Shown here one piece after another: positions 16,031 through 22,492 of a stretch of 64,000 nucleotides of DNA. A model generated the notes under the pieces. The model was not told the DNA's origin. It saw nothing but the letters and a program-made list of their open reading frames with translations, and made no database searches. The DNA lies in assembly GCF_947500075.1 (NCBI RefSeq), contig NZ_CANMQS010000002.1, positions 248,001-312,000 of the forward strand, written 5' to 3'. A program made the translations under genes and the position numbers. Position 1 is the stretch's first letter, and every line of letters starts with the position of its first letter. The DNA comes from an uncultured Sulfitobacter sp. (GTDB lineage: Bacteria > Pseudomonadota > Alphaproteobacteria > Rhodobacterales > Rhodobacteraceae).

Positions 16031-16032
16031 CA

Positions 16033-16060
16033 TATTTAGACAAATGCTGCGGTTGCACAA
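16033..16060 (-). promoter_or_regulatory. Candidate promoter of the upstream sRNA
   Basis: On the minus strand TTGTGC (16060-16055) and TAAATA (16038-16033) are separated by 16 nt and would start transcription about 6-8 bp later, just before hairpin A1. This is a consensus-like match judged by eye; the sigma factor is unknown. Confidence 0.4.
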
Positions 16061-16075
16061 TGATTAGTTTTGCAA

Positions 16076-16090
16076 TGCTGCTATGCAGCA
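16076..16090. promoter_or_regulatory. TGCTGC-N3-GCAGCA palindrome (PhaR-box-like)
   Basis: TGCTGCTATGCAGCA is a 6-bp-arm inverted repeat containing CTGC-N3-GCAG, the target described for the polyhydroxyalkanoate regulator PhaR of Paracoccus and Rhodobacter. It lies between the sRNA promoter candidate and mrp. No PHA gene is nearby, so the assignment is tentative. Confidence 0.3.
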
Positions 16091-16211
16091 AGAACATGGT
16101 GTCTTTGTGCAACGGCTGGGCATCGGGCCTAAAATTGAGGCAAATCGCCCCGCTCCCCTTGCGCCGCCGCGTGAACCTGCCATTTGAAAGGCATCAGTAA
16201 AGGGGGCGCAG

Positions 16212-17285
16212 ATGGCCGTTACCAAAGAACAAGTCGAATCCGAACTGGCACGGGTGCTGCTCCCCGATGGCCGCAGCCTGATGGCGCACGACATGGTGCG
16301 GGCGCTGATGATTGAAGGCGATGTGGTGCGGTTCGTCATCGAAGCGCCCAATGCGGAGACGGCAAAGGCCATGGGCCCCATTCGCGATGCGGCGGAAAAG
16401 ATCGTCGCTGACCTGCCCGGTGTGGCGCGGGCGACTGTTGCCCTGACCGCTCATGGCCCCGCACCCAAGGCGCCAGCAGCGCCGTCGCTGAAAATCGGCG
16501 GCCACCCCAAGCCGCAGGAAGGGCCAAGCAAACCCAGCGGCGTGCAGCGCATACTCGCCATCGGGTCGGGCAAAGGCGGCGTGGGCAAATCCACGGTCAG
16601 TTCCAACCTTGCGGTGGCGCTGGCGCGGGCAGGGCGCAAGGTCGGCCTGCTGGATGCCGACATCTACGGCCCCAGCCAGCCGCGCATGATGGGCGTGAAC
16701 AAGCGGCCCGCGTCACCGGACGGCAGGACGATCATTCCCCTGACGGCGCATGGGGTCACGCTGATGTCCATCGGCTTCATGATGGAAGAAGGCAAGGCGG
16801 TCGTCTGGCGTGGCCCGATGCTGATGGGGGCCTTGCAACAGATGCTGGGGCAGGTGGAATGGGGCGAACTGGACGTGCTGCTGGTGGATCTGCCACCCGG
16901 CACCGGTGACGTGCAACTGACGCTCTGCACCAAATCCGAGCTCACCGGCGCGATTGTCGTCAGCACCCCGCAGGACGTGGCGCTGATTGATGCGCGCAAG
17001 GCGCTGGACATGTTCGCCACGCTGAAAACCCCGGTTCTGGGGCTGATTGAAAACATGTCCCTCTTTGTCTGCCCAAATTGCGGGTCAGAGCATCAGATCT
17101 TCGGCCATGGCGGTGTCGCGGCGGAGGCTGAGAAGATGGGCGTGCCGCTGTTGGGGAACCTGCCGATTGATCTGGAAACACGTCTTGCCGGGGACGGGGG
17201 CACGCCGGTGGCCGCAGGCGACAGCCCGATGGCCAAAGCCTATGCGCAGATCGCTGATGGGCTGATCCGGGGCGGCATGGCCTGA
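16212..17285 (+). CDS. mrp: Mrp/NBP35 family P-loop ATPase, Fe-S cluster carrier
   Basis: This 357-aa protein has an N-terminal MIP18/DUF59-like domain (about 1-80) and a linker, then a deviant Walker A GSGKGGVGKST (118-128). Further motifs are Walker B-like VLLVDLPPGTGDVQLTL, STPQDVALIDARKAL and the C-terminal CPNCGSE Cys pair (about 284-287) that binds a bridging [4Fe-4S] cluster between subunits. The family (Mrp, ApbC) carries Fe-S clusters to target apoproteins in the cytoplasm. It converges on the membrane-protein gene with 13 bp between stops. Confidence 0.95.
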   Translation: MAVTKEQVESELARVLLPDGRSLMAHDMVRALMIEGDVVRFVIEAPNAETAKAMGPIRDAAEKIVADLPGVARATVALTAHGPAPKAPAAPSLKIGGHPKPQEGPSKPSGVQRILAIGSGKGGVGKSTVSSNLAVALARAGRKVGLLDADIYGPSQPRMMGVNKRPASPDGRTIIPLTAHGVTLMSIGFMMEEGKAVVWRGPMLMGALQQMLGQVEWGELDVLLVDLPPGTGDVQLTLCTKSELTGAIVVSTPQDVALIDARKALDMFATLKTPVLGLIENMSLFVCPNCGSEHQIFGHGGVAAEAEKMGVPLLGNLPIDLETRLAGDGGTPVAAGDSPMAKAYAQIADGLIRGGMA

Positions 17286-17298
17286 ACTGCCATAAACG

Positions 17299-18057
17299 CT
17301 AACCCAGTGGCCGCCCTTCAATCAGGTGGCCATACAGCGTTGTGAGGATGGAGATCGAAATCAGCCCTTCCACAACATAGCTGGCCGTTTGCAGCCAGAC
17401 GTTGGTGCCGGTCCCCGGTGCGGTCATGCCACCGACGACCAGCGCAACAACTGCTGACAACAGCCCCAGCATTGCCGCAAGGCCCCACAGATCGTTCGAC
17501 ATTGGCGCTGTTGCGTTCCAGCTTTCGGCGATCTTCATCTTCCGCCCCATGGCCGCGGCAGGCAGGATCAGGCTGATCCGCAGGGCGATCCAGAAAAACA
17601 CGATTCCCGCCAACACCCCCGCCAGCAGGGTGGACAGCGCCGTGGCCACGGCACCCGCAACCGCCAGAATGGGCAGGGCTGCCAGAAATTGCACAATCGC
17701 GACAAGGATCACACGCCAGACATACCCCATCGTCACGCCGATGCCGGGAAACAGCGCCGTTTCCCGCGCCTCCCCCGTCAGCAGCACATGGCGGTGCCAG
17801 AAGATCGCGGTCAGCACATAGCCCGCCAGTCCCGCAAAGGCTGCTAATGCAACGCCACCCAGGGCAGAAGGGTCGATCATCTCGACCTGATCGGGGGTGA
17901 GGGTGGGGGACCACATCTGGTCCGGCATGAAATACGCCATCCCCACGGAAGAGGCGAAAATCAGCAGCAGGCCCGGCATCAAGACCCGCAGGGTAACGGC
18001 GGGATCGTGAAAGAACATCCGCAGCGCGTGTGAAAACAGGGCGGGGGCGTTGGTCAT
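17299..18057 (-). CDS. Multi-span membrane protein of unknown function
   Basis: This protein is 252 aa from the ATG at 18057, which has GAGGAG 8-9 nt upstream; an ORF extension to 18105 lacks this. Six hydrophobic segments are visible: VLMPGLLLIFASSVGMAYF, GVALAAFAGLAGYVLTAIF, VWRVILVAIVQFLAALPILAVAGAV, ALSTLLAGVLAGIVFFWIAL, LAAMLGLLSAVVALVVGG and SYVVEGLISISILTTLYGHL. This fits a bundled integral membrane protein of the kind often annotated as an uncharacterised permease-like protein. No catalytic motif was recognised. It diverges from mraZ across a large regulatory gap and may share control elements with it. Confidence 0.75.
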   Translation of the reverse strand: MTNAPALFSHALRMFFHDPAVTLRVLMPGLLLIFASSVGMAYFMPDQMWSPTLTPDQVEMIDPSALGGVALAAFAGLAGYVLTAIFWHRHVLLTGEARETALFPGIGVTMGYVWRVILVAIVQFLAALPILAVAGAVATALSTLLAGVLAGIVFFWIALRISLILPAAAMGRKMKIAESWNATAPMSNDLWGLAAMLGLLSAVVALVVGGMTAPGTGTNVWLQTASYVVEGLISISILTTLYGHLIEGRPLG

Positions 18058-18156
18058 CGGTTTCTCCTCTGGTCGTGAGGGGTTGTGCGACGGCTGTGTG
18101 GTCAAATCAAGACATTGAAAGGGTGAAGCTGCACCGGTCAGGGCGCGCGCAGCCGA

Positions 18157-18225
18157 TGGGACACCATGGGAAGAGGGGTGGGAATGTATGGGAAGTGCAT
18201 GGGAAATGGTGTGATGGGTCTGGGT
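18157..18225 (+). promoter_or_regulatory. Candidate MraZ operator: five TGGGA direct repeats at about 10-bp period
   Basis: TGGGA occurs at 18157, 18167, 18179, 18189 and 18200, giving start-to-start spacings of 10, 12, 10 and 11 bp; TGGGT follows at 18215 and 18221. MraZ of E. coli binds TGGGN direct repeats with 5-nt spacers upstream of its own gene. Further single copies lie at 18335 (with CGGGA 10 bp later) and, on the other strand, at 18434, 18487 and 18516. The block is 640 bp before mraZ and 100 bp before the divergent membrane-protein gene. Confidence 0.55.
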
Positions 18226-18285
18226 TCAGGGCCATGCGAATCAGTTTTCTGGCAGCGAAGCAGCGGTTTTCCTTGTATGAAATGA

Positions 18286-18300
18286 GAACAAGTGTAGAAC
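18286..18300 (+). promoter_or_regulatory. SOS (LexA) box upstream of the dcw cluster
   Basis: GAACAAGTGTAGAAC is an exact GAAC-N7-GAAC match, as at the helicase gene. It also overlaps a 7-bp inverted repeat CAAGTGT-N3-ACACTTG (18288-18304). It lies 34 bp before a GTG start with a good ribosome binding site and 100 bp before a terminator hairpin, so it may control a very short transcription unit rather than mraZ. Confidence 0.65.
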
Positions 18301-18333
18301 ACTTGGTGAATGCTGTGTATTGGAGGCAAATAA

Positions 18334-18393
18334 GTGGGAATTCACGGGAAGAATTTCATTGGCTGCATCTCCTACCACATATTGATGGCATAA
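18334..18393 (+). CDS. Candidate SOS-linked micro-ORF (19 codons)
   Basis: GTG at 18334 is preceded by GGAGG (18322-18326) at 7-nt spacing and opens a 19-codon frame, VGIHGKNFIGCISYHILMA, ending TAA five bases before a terminator hairpin. The product would be short and partly hydrophobic. Small SOS-induced division inhibitors exist in alphaproteobacteria (SidA of Caulobacter is 29 residues), but there is no sequence evidence of relationship. A 43-codon frame (18282-18413, MRTSVEHLVNAVYW...) overlaps it and is an alternative; that frame begins before the SOS box and ends inside the terminator loop. Confidence 0.2.
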   Translation: MGIHGKNFIGCISYHILMA

Positions 18394-18398
18394 GAGAC

Positions 18399-18421
18399 AA
18401 AAACGCAACTTGAGCGTTTTT
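18399..18421 (+). terminator. Symmetric rho-independent terminator in the mraZ upstream gap
   Basis: AAAAACGC and GCGTTTTT (18399-18406 with 18414-18421) form a perfect hairpin with loop AACTTGA, and the T-run is in the descending arm. By symmetry it could act on both strands. It closes the short unit beginning near the SOS box. Confidence 0.55.
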
Positions 18422-18700
18422 CAGCATGAATTCTCCCATTTCAGCTATCGTTTCTCGATGGTGGAAGCACGCTCTTTCCCTCATTTTCCCAAAAAAACAG
18501 TAGACGCCCACGTTTTCCCATGGCATCCCTAGTGCATCGGATGAAAACGGGACACGGGGCACCAAACGACCCCAACCAATAAAAACCTGAGCAGGTTTCA
18601 TACAGGCTCCCAGATTTCACCGACCAGGAGATCCGGCGCGCGGGCGAGCAGACATCCCCCCAGGTGGCGCGCGCAGTCGGACTTACCCGCCAAGCGGGGC

Positions 18701-18744
18701 GAAACGGCGGATTGATCAGTGGCAGCAGATCAACCCGCCGTTTC
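18701..18744 (+). other. Long stem-loop in the mraZ leader
   Basis: GAAACGGCGG-A-TTGATC pairs with GATCAA-C-CCGCCGTTTC (16 paired positions, one mismatch) around a 10-nt loop AGTGGCAGCA. It ends 94 bp before the mraZ GTG. There is no T-run, so it is more likely a leader structure or protein-binding site than a terminator. Confidence 0.55.
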
Positions 18745-18838
18745 CATTTCAAACACCCGAACACGGGACGGGGACAGGCATTTCAGCGCGGGGGCGCAAC
18801 AGACAACGGGCGCATCACGCGCAGGCAGGAACAACACA

Positions 18839-19342
18839 GTGAGCCGCAGGTTCAGAGGCGAAAGCCACCACAAGGTCGACAACAAGGGGCGGGTATCCAT
18901 ACCAGCCTCTTTTCGGCGTGTGCTGGAGGCGGGCGACCCGAACTGGAAATCCGGCGAAACGCCTGAACTTGTCATCGTCTATGGCGACCACCGCCGTGCC
19001 TATCTTGAATGTTACACCATGAACGCCATTGATGAGGTCGACGACAAGATCGACGCCCTCCCGCGCGGCTCCATGGAACGGAAAATGCTGCAACGGCTGT
19101 TTCACGGCCAGTCCTTCCCGACCTCCGTCGATGAAACCGGGCGTCTGGTGCTGCCTGCCAAATTGCGCCAGAAGATCGACCTTGAGGGCGAGGCGTTTTT
19201 CATCGCCGCAGGGGACACTTTCCAGATCTGGAAGCCTCAGACCTACGACACGGTCGAGCGCGCCAAGGAAGAAGAGTGGCTGGACGATCTGCCTGACGAT
19301 TTTGACCCGCTGGTCTATCTAGACCGCGCGCGGGAGGAGTGA
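18839..19342 (+). CDS. mraZ: Transcriptional regulator MraZ
   Basis: This is a 167-aa protein with two SpoVT-AbrB-type repeats: [23 protein letters not shown] (about 4-26) and [17 protein letters not shown] (about 95-111). MraZ forms ring-shaped oligomers, binds repeated TGGGN-type boxes and regulates the dcw cluster. The GTG at 18839 is chosen because the MSRRFRGE start is standard for the family in this group and AGGCAGGA lies upstream; a longer frame from 18719 adds 40 residues that do not look like MraZ. The stop TGA overlaps the rsmH ATG (ATGA). TGGGA boxes upstream suggest autoregulation. Confidence 0.95.
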   Translation: MSRRFRGESHHKVDNKGRVSIPASFRRVLEAGDPNWKSGETPELVIVYGDHRRAYLECYTMNAIDEVDDKIDALPRGSMERKMLQRLFHGQSFPTSVDETGRLVLPAKLRQKIDLEGEAFFIAAGDTFQIWKPQTYDTVERAKEEEWLDDLPDDFDPLVYLDRAREE

Positions 19343-20337
19343 TGACCATGGCTGCTGCGGCCACTTCTGATCCCTCTGCTCCCCATATCCCCGTTCTGCT
19401 GCGCCCCCTGTTGGCGGCGGTCGCCCCTGTGCGGGGCGTCTGGCTTGACGGCACGTTCGGCGCGGGCGGCTATACACTTGGGTTGCTGGAAGCCGGGGCG
19501 GAGCGCGTCATTGCCGTGGATCGCGACCCGCTGGCGTTTGAGATGGCGGCGGGGTGGATCGACACCTACGGCGACCGCATCACCCCGCAACGTGGCGTCT
19601 TTTCCAGAATGGACAGCTACGCGCAGGATCTTGATGGCGTTGTGCTCGACCTTGGCGTGTCCTCCATGCAGCTTGATCTGGCCGAACGCGGCTTTTCCTT
19701 CATGCGCGATGGCCCGCTGGACATGCGGATGAGCCAGGACGGCCCCTCTGCCGCCGATCTGGTCAATACGGCCGAGGAAACCGAACTGGCCGACATCCTG
19801 TTCCTCTACGGCGAAGAACGCGCCAGCAGGCGGATTGCCAAAGCGATCCTGCGCGCCCGCGAAGACGCGCCCATCACCACCACGCTCGAACTGGCCAGGC
19901 TGGTCGAGGGGTGCCTGCCCCGCGCCAAACCCGGCCAGTCACACCCCGCCACCCGCAGCTTCCAGGCCCTGCGCATCGCGGTGAACGCGGAATATGAGGA
20001 ATTGTTTCAAGGCCTTATGGCCGCTGAACGCGCCCTCAAACCCGGCGGACAGCTGGCCGTGGTGACCTTCCATTCGGTCGAGGACCGCATGGTCAAACGT
20101 TTCCTCACCGCGCGCTCCGGCGGCGGCGGCAACGCCAACCGCTTTGCGCCCGAAACCCAACGGGAGGCCCCCGCCTTCCGCGTGGAAAAACGCAAAGCCA
20201 TCGGCCCGGACGCTGAAGAGCTGGCCCAGAACCCCCGCAGCCGCTCTGCCAAGCTGCGCGTGGCCATCCGCACCGACGCCCCGGCGGGCACGACCGACCC
20301 AAAGACCATCGGCATGCCGATGCGTAAGGAGAGATAA
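19342..20337 (+). CDS. rsmH: 16S rRNA (cytosine-1402-N4)-methyltransferase RsmH (MraW)
   Basis: The protein is 331 aa from the ATG at 19342, which overlaps the mraZ stop and has GGGAGGAG upstream (an ATG at 19348 is possible). The SAM-binding motif [14 protein letters not shown], the acidic end of strand 2 in [21 protein letters not shown], the family signature [14 protein letters not shown] and the C-terminal [21 protein letters not shown] are all present. It methylates N4 of C1402 in the ribosomal P site. It is the second gene of the dcw cluster, as in most bacteria. Confidence 0.97.
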   Translation: MTMAAAATSDPSAPHIPVLLRPLLAAVAPVRGVWLDGTFGAGGYTLGLLEAGAERVIAVDRDPLAFEMAAGWIDTYGDRITPQRGVFSRMDSYAQDLDGVVLDLGVSSMQLDLAERGFSFMRDGPLDMRMSQDGPSAADLVNTAEETELADILFLYGEERASRRIAKAILRAREDAPITTTLELARLVEGCLPRAKPGQSHPATRSFQALRIAVNAEYEELFQGLMAAERALKPGGQLAVVTFHSVEDRMVKRFLTARSGGGGNANRFAPETQREAPAFRVEKRKAIGPDAEELAQNPRSRSAKLRVAIRTDAPAGTTDPKTIGMPMRKER

Positions 20338-20338
20338 C

Positions 20339-20692
20339 ATGCGCGCTTTTCTCTATATCCTGACCTCTCTGGCCGTGATTGGCCTCGCCTTCTGGGCTTA
20401 CCGCGAAAACTACGCGACCCAGCAAGCGCTGAGCGAGACGGAAAAGCTGCGTGATGGCATCCGGTCGGCGCATTCCCGGCTGGCGGTGCTGCGCGCCGAA
20501 TGGGCCTACCAGAACCGCCCCGACCGGCTGCGCGATCTGGTGATGATCAATTATGAGCGGCTGAGCCTGATGGAACTGCGCCCCGACCAATTCGGGCAGA
20601 TCGACCAGGTCAGCTATCCCGCACCGCCCCTGCTGGACATCGTCAATTCCGTCGAAGTGTCTTCCATGGCAGCTGAGGAGGTTTCCCAATGA
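20339..20692 (+). CDS. ftsL: Cell division protein FtsL
   Basis: This is a 117-aa bitopic protein. A single N-terminal membrane helix (AFLYILTSLAVIGLAFWAY, residues 3-21) is followed by a periplasmic coiled-coil segment (NYATQQALSETEKLRDGIRSAHSRLAVLRAEWAYQNRPDRLRDL). The AEWAYQNRPDRLxxL motif is characteristic of alphaproteobacterial FtsL. FtsL with FtsB and FtsQ forms the divisome subcomplex that activates FtsW-FtsI. The ATG begins 1 bp after the rsmH stop, and the FtsL stop overlaps the ftsI ATG. Confidence 0.92.
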   Translation: MRAFLYILTSLAVIGLAFWAYRENYATQQALSETEKLRDGIRSAHSRLAVLRAEWAYQNRPDRLRDLVMINYERLSLMELRPDQFGQIDQVSYPAPPLLDIVNSVEVSSMAAEEVSQ

Positions 20693-22476
20693 TCCGCACC
20701 CCCCTGCGCCCCTTGGCCCGCATTCTGGACGCCCGTCAAAAGGGCCAGAACCCCGACGCGATTGAACGTGAAAACAAACGCATCCGGCATGAGCAGATGC
20801 GCGACACCTCCCGCCAGCGCGCCGAAGGGCGGCTGTTGGTGCTGGGCGTGTTCTTCTTTGCGGCCTTTGCCGTGGTCGGCGCCCGGATGGGGCTTCTGGC
20901 CACCAACGAACCGGTGGAGCCGCGCGCCCATGCGCCCGGTGCCATCATCTCTGCCGCCCGTGCGGACATCGTGGACCGCAACGGCCATTTGCTGGCCACG
21001 AACTTCGACACCCATGCGCTCTATGCCCAGCCGCGGCATATGGTCGACCCCAGCCGCGCCGCGAAAGAACTGGTCGCGATCTTCCCTGACCTGAAAGAAG
21101 AACGTCTGGTCAAGGACTTCACCGGCAAGCGCAAGTTCCTGTGGATCAAAAAGAAAATCAGCCCAGAGCAGATGCAGGCCGTGCATGACATCGGCGATCC
21201 TGGCCTGCTGTTTGCGCCGCGTGACATGCGTCTTTATCCCAACGGCAAGCTCGCCGCCCATGTGCTGGGCGGGGCAAGCTATGGCAAGGAAGGCGTGCAT
21301 GCCGCCGAAGTGATCGGTGTGGCCGGGGCAGAGCGGTATTTCGACGACTACCTGCGCGACCCGGCCAATGCAGGTAAACCGCTGCAACTGTCGCTGGATC
21401 TGACGGTGCAGGACGCCTCCGAACGGGTGCTTCATGGCGGCATGAAGCTGATGAACGCCAAAGGCGCCACATCGGTGCTGATGGATGTCAAAACCGGGGA
21501 AGTGATCTCTGTCGTTTCCCTGCCGGATTTTGACCCCAACGACCGCCCGCGTGTGCTGACCGAAGGGGACGCCTCTGACAGCCCGCTGTTCAACCGGGCG
21601 GTGCAGGGGGTGTATGAACTGGGTTCCGTCTTCAAGATTTTCACCGCCGCACAGGCCATTGATCTGGGGCTGGTGAATGCAGGCACGATCATCGACACCA
21701 AAGGCCCGATGAAAGTGGGCGGCTTCCGCATCGGTGAATTCCAGAACAAGAACTACGGCAAGATCTCCGTGTCGGACATCATCGTCAAATCCTCCAACCG
21801 GGGCACAGGCCGGATGGCCATGGACATCGGCGCCAAACGCCAGCAGGATTTCCTGCGCAGCCTCGGTTTCTTTGAGCACACGCCCTTTGAGATTGTCGAA
21901 GCCTCCGGCGGCAAACCCCTTCTGCCCAAGAAGTGGACGGAACTGTCTTCCGTAACCATCTCCTACGGCCATGGGCTGTCCTCCAGCCCCATGCATCTGG
22001 CCGCAGGCTATGCCGCGATTGCCAATGGTGGTTTCAAGGTCAAGCCGACGTTGCTCAAACAGACCAGCCCGCAAATGGGCGACCGGGTCATGTCGGCGCG
22101 CGCCGCATCGGACGCGCGCAAGATGCTGCGCGCGGTTGTGGCCGAAGGCACGGCGAGCTTTGGGGAAGTCGAAGGCTACCACATCGGCGGCAAAACCGGC
22201 ACAGCCGACAAACCCAAGCGGCGCGGCGGCTATTATGAGGACAAGGTGATCGCTACCTTCGCCTCGATGTTTCCGGCCCATGATCCCAAGTACGTGCTGA
22301 TCGTGACACTGGACGAACCCGTTGAAACCTCGGGTAAAAAACCACGCCGCACAGCGGGCTGGACAGCCGTGCCGGTGGCTGCCGAAATGGTCCGCCGGAT
22401 TGCCCCCCTGCTGGGCGTGCGGCCCACAGTTGAACCTCTCGACACGGCTGTGTTAACGCTGACCAGCAGCAACTGA
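20689..22476 (+). CDS. ftsI: Peptidoglycan transpeptidase FtsI (PBP3)
   Basis: This 595-aa class B penicillin-binding protein has a cytoplasmic N terminus, a membrane helix (about 48-70, LLVLGVFFFAAFAVVGARMGLL), a pedestal domain (RADIVDRNGHLLATN) and a transpeptidase domain. The active-site motifs are S313-V-F-K316, S368-S-N370 and K502-T-G-T505. It cross-links septal peptidoglycan in the periplasm. The start overlaps the ftsL stop by 4 bp (ATGA). Confidence 0.97.
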   Translation: MIRTPLRPLARILDARQKGQNPDAIERENKRIRHEQMRDTSRQRAEGRLLVLGVFFFAAFAVVGARMGLLATNEPVEPRAHAPGAIISAARADIVDRNGHLLATNFDTHALYAQPRHMVDPSRAAKELVAIFPDLKEERLVKDFTGKRKFLWIKKKISPEQMQAVHDIGDPGLLFAPRDMRLYPNGKLAAHVLGGASYGKEGVHAAEVIGVAGAERYFDDYLRDPANAGKPLQLSLDLTVQDASERVLHGGMKLMNAKGATSVLMDVKTGEVISVVSLPDFDPNDRPRVLTEGDASDSPLFNRAVQGVYELGSVFKIFTAAQAIDLGLVNAGTIIDTKGPMKVGGFRIGEFQNKNYGKISVSDIIVKSSNRGTGRMAMDIGAKRQQDFLRSLGFFEHTPFEIVEASGGKPLLPKKWTELSSVTISYGHGLSSSPMHLAAGYAAIANGGFKVKPTLLKQTSPQMGDRVMSARAASDARKMLRAVVAEGTASFGEVEGYHIGGKTGTADKPKRRGGYYEDKVIATFASMFPAHDPKYVLIVTLDEPVETSGKKPRRTAGWTAVPVAAEMVRRIAPLLGVRPTVEPLDTAVLTLTSSN

Positions 22477-22492
22477 CAAAGCGTTTCGCACC

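Larger units (their letters stand above)
15663..16211. other. 549-bp gap: DUF1127 leader, sRNA unit and mrp upstream region
   Basis: No protein gene is supported here. 15663-15890 is the 5' region of the DUF1127 gene. It holds a near-CtrA site (TTAA-N7-TAAAC, 15825-15840, one mismatch) and two G7 runs at about 15865 and 15886. 15892-16030 is a minus-strand sRNA candidate. 16033-16060 is its possible promoter. 16076-16090 is a CTGC-N3-GCAG palindrome. The rest up to the mrp ATG shows nothing further. Confidence 0.6.
18058..18838. other. 781-bp low-GC gap upstream of mraZ with dense regulatory signals
   Basis: There is no convincing conventional gene. The segment has visibly lower GC than its surroundings. 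It contains a cluster of TGGGA direct repeats (18157-18204), a perfect SOS box (18286-18300), a 19-codon candidate ORF (18334-18393), an A/T-flanked terminator hairpin (18399-18421), further TGGGA/TCCCA boxes up to 18520, a 7-bp inverted repeat (18583-18598) and a 17-nt stem-loop (18701-18744). RNase P RNA, sometimes found before mraZ, is not present. Confidence 0.7.

Noticed and set aside
15876..16112. Small minus-strand protein frames over the sRNA hairpins (69-78 aa)
   Set aside because: Their translations follow the hairpin arms and terminator and show no protein-like pattern; the RNA interpretation explains the sequence better.
18282..18413. 43-codon frame MRTSVEHLVNAVYW... in the mraZ upstream gap
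   Set aside because: It starts before the SOS box, overlaps it and ends inside the terminator loop, so a promoter for it is hard to place. It could still be a degraded gene; kept only as an alternative to the 19-codon frame.
18522..18838. RNase P RNA gene before mraZ
   Set aside because: rnpB lies before mraZ in some relatives, but no GAGGAAAGTCCGGGC-type core is present here.
20614..22281. 555-aa minus-strand frame antisense to ftsI
   Set aside because: It has no recognisable motif and is rich in His, Gly and Arg, typical of the reverse complement of high-GC coding sequence; the ftsI frame has all PBP motifs.
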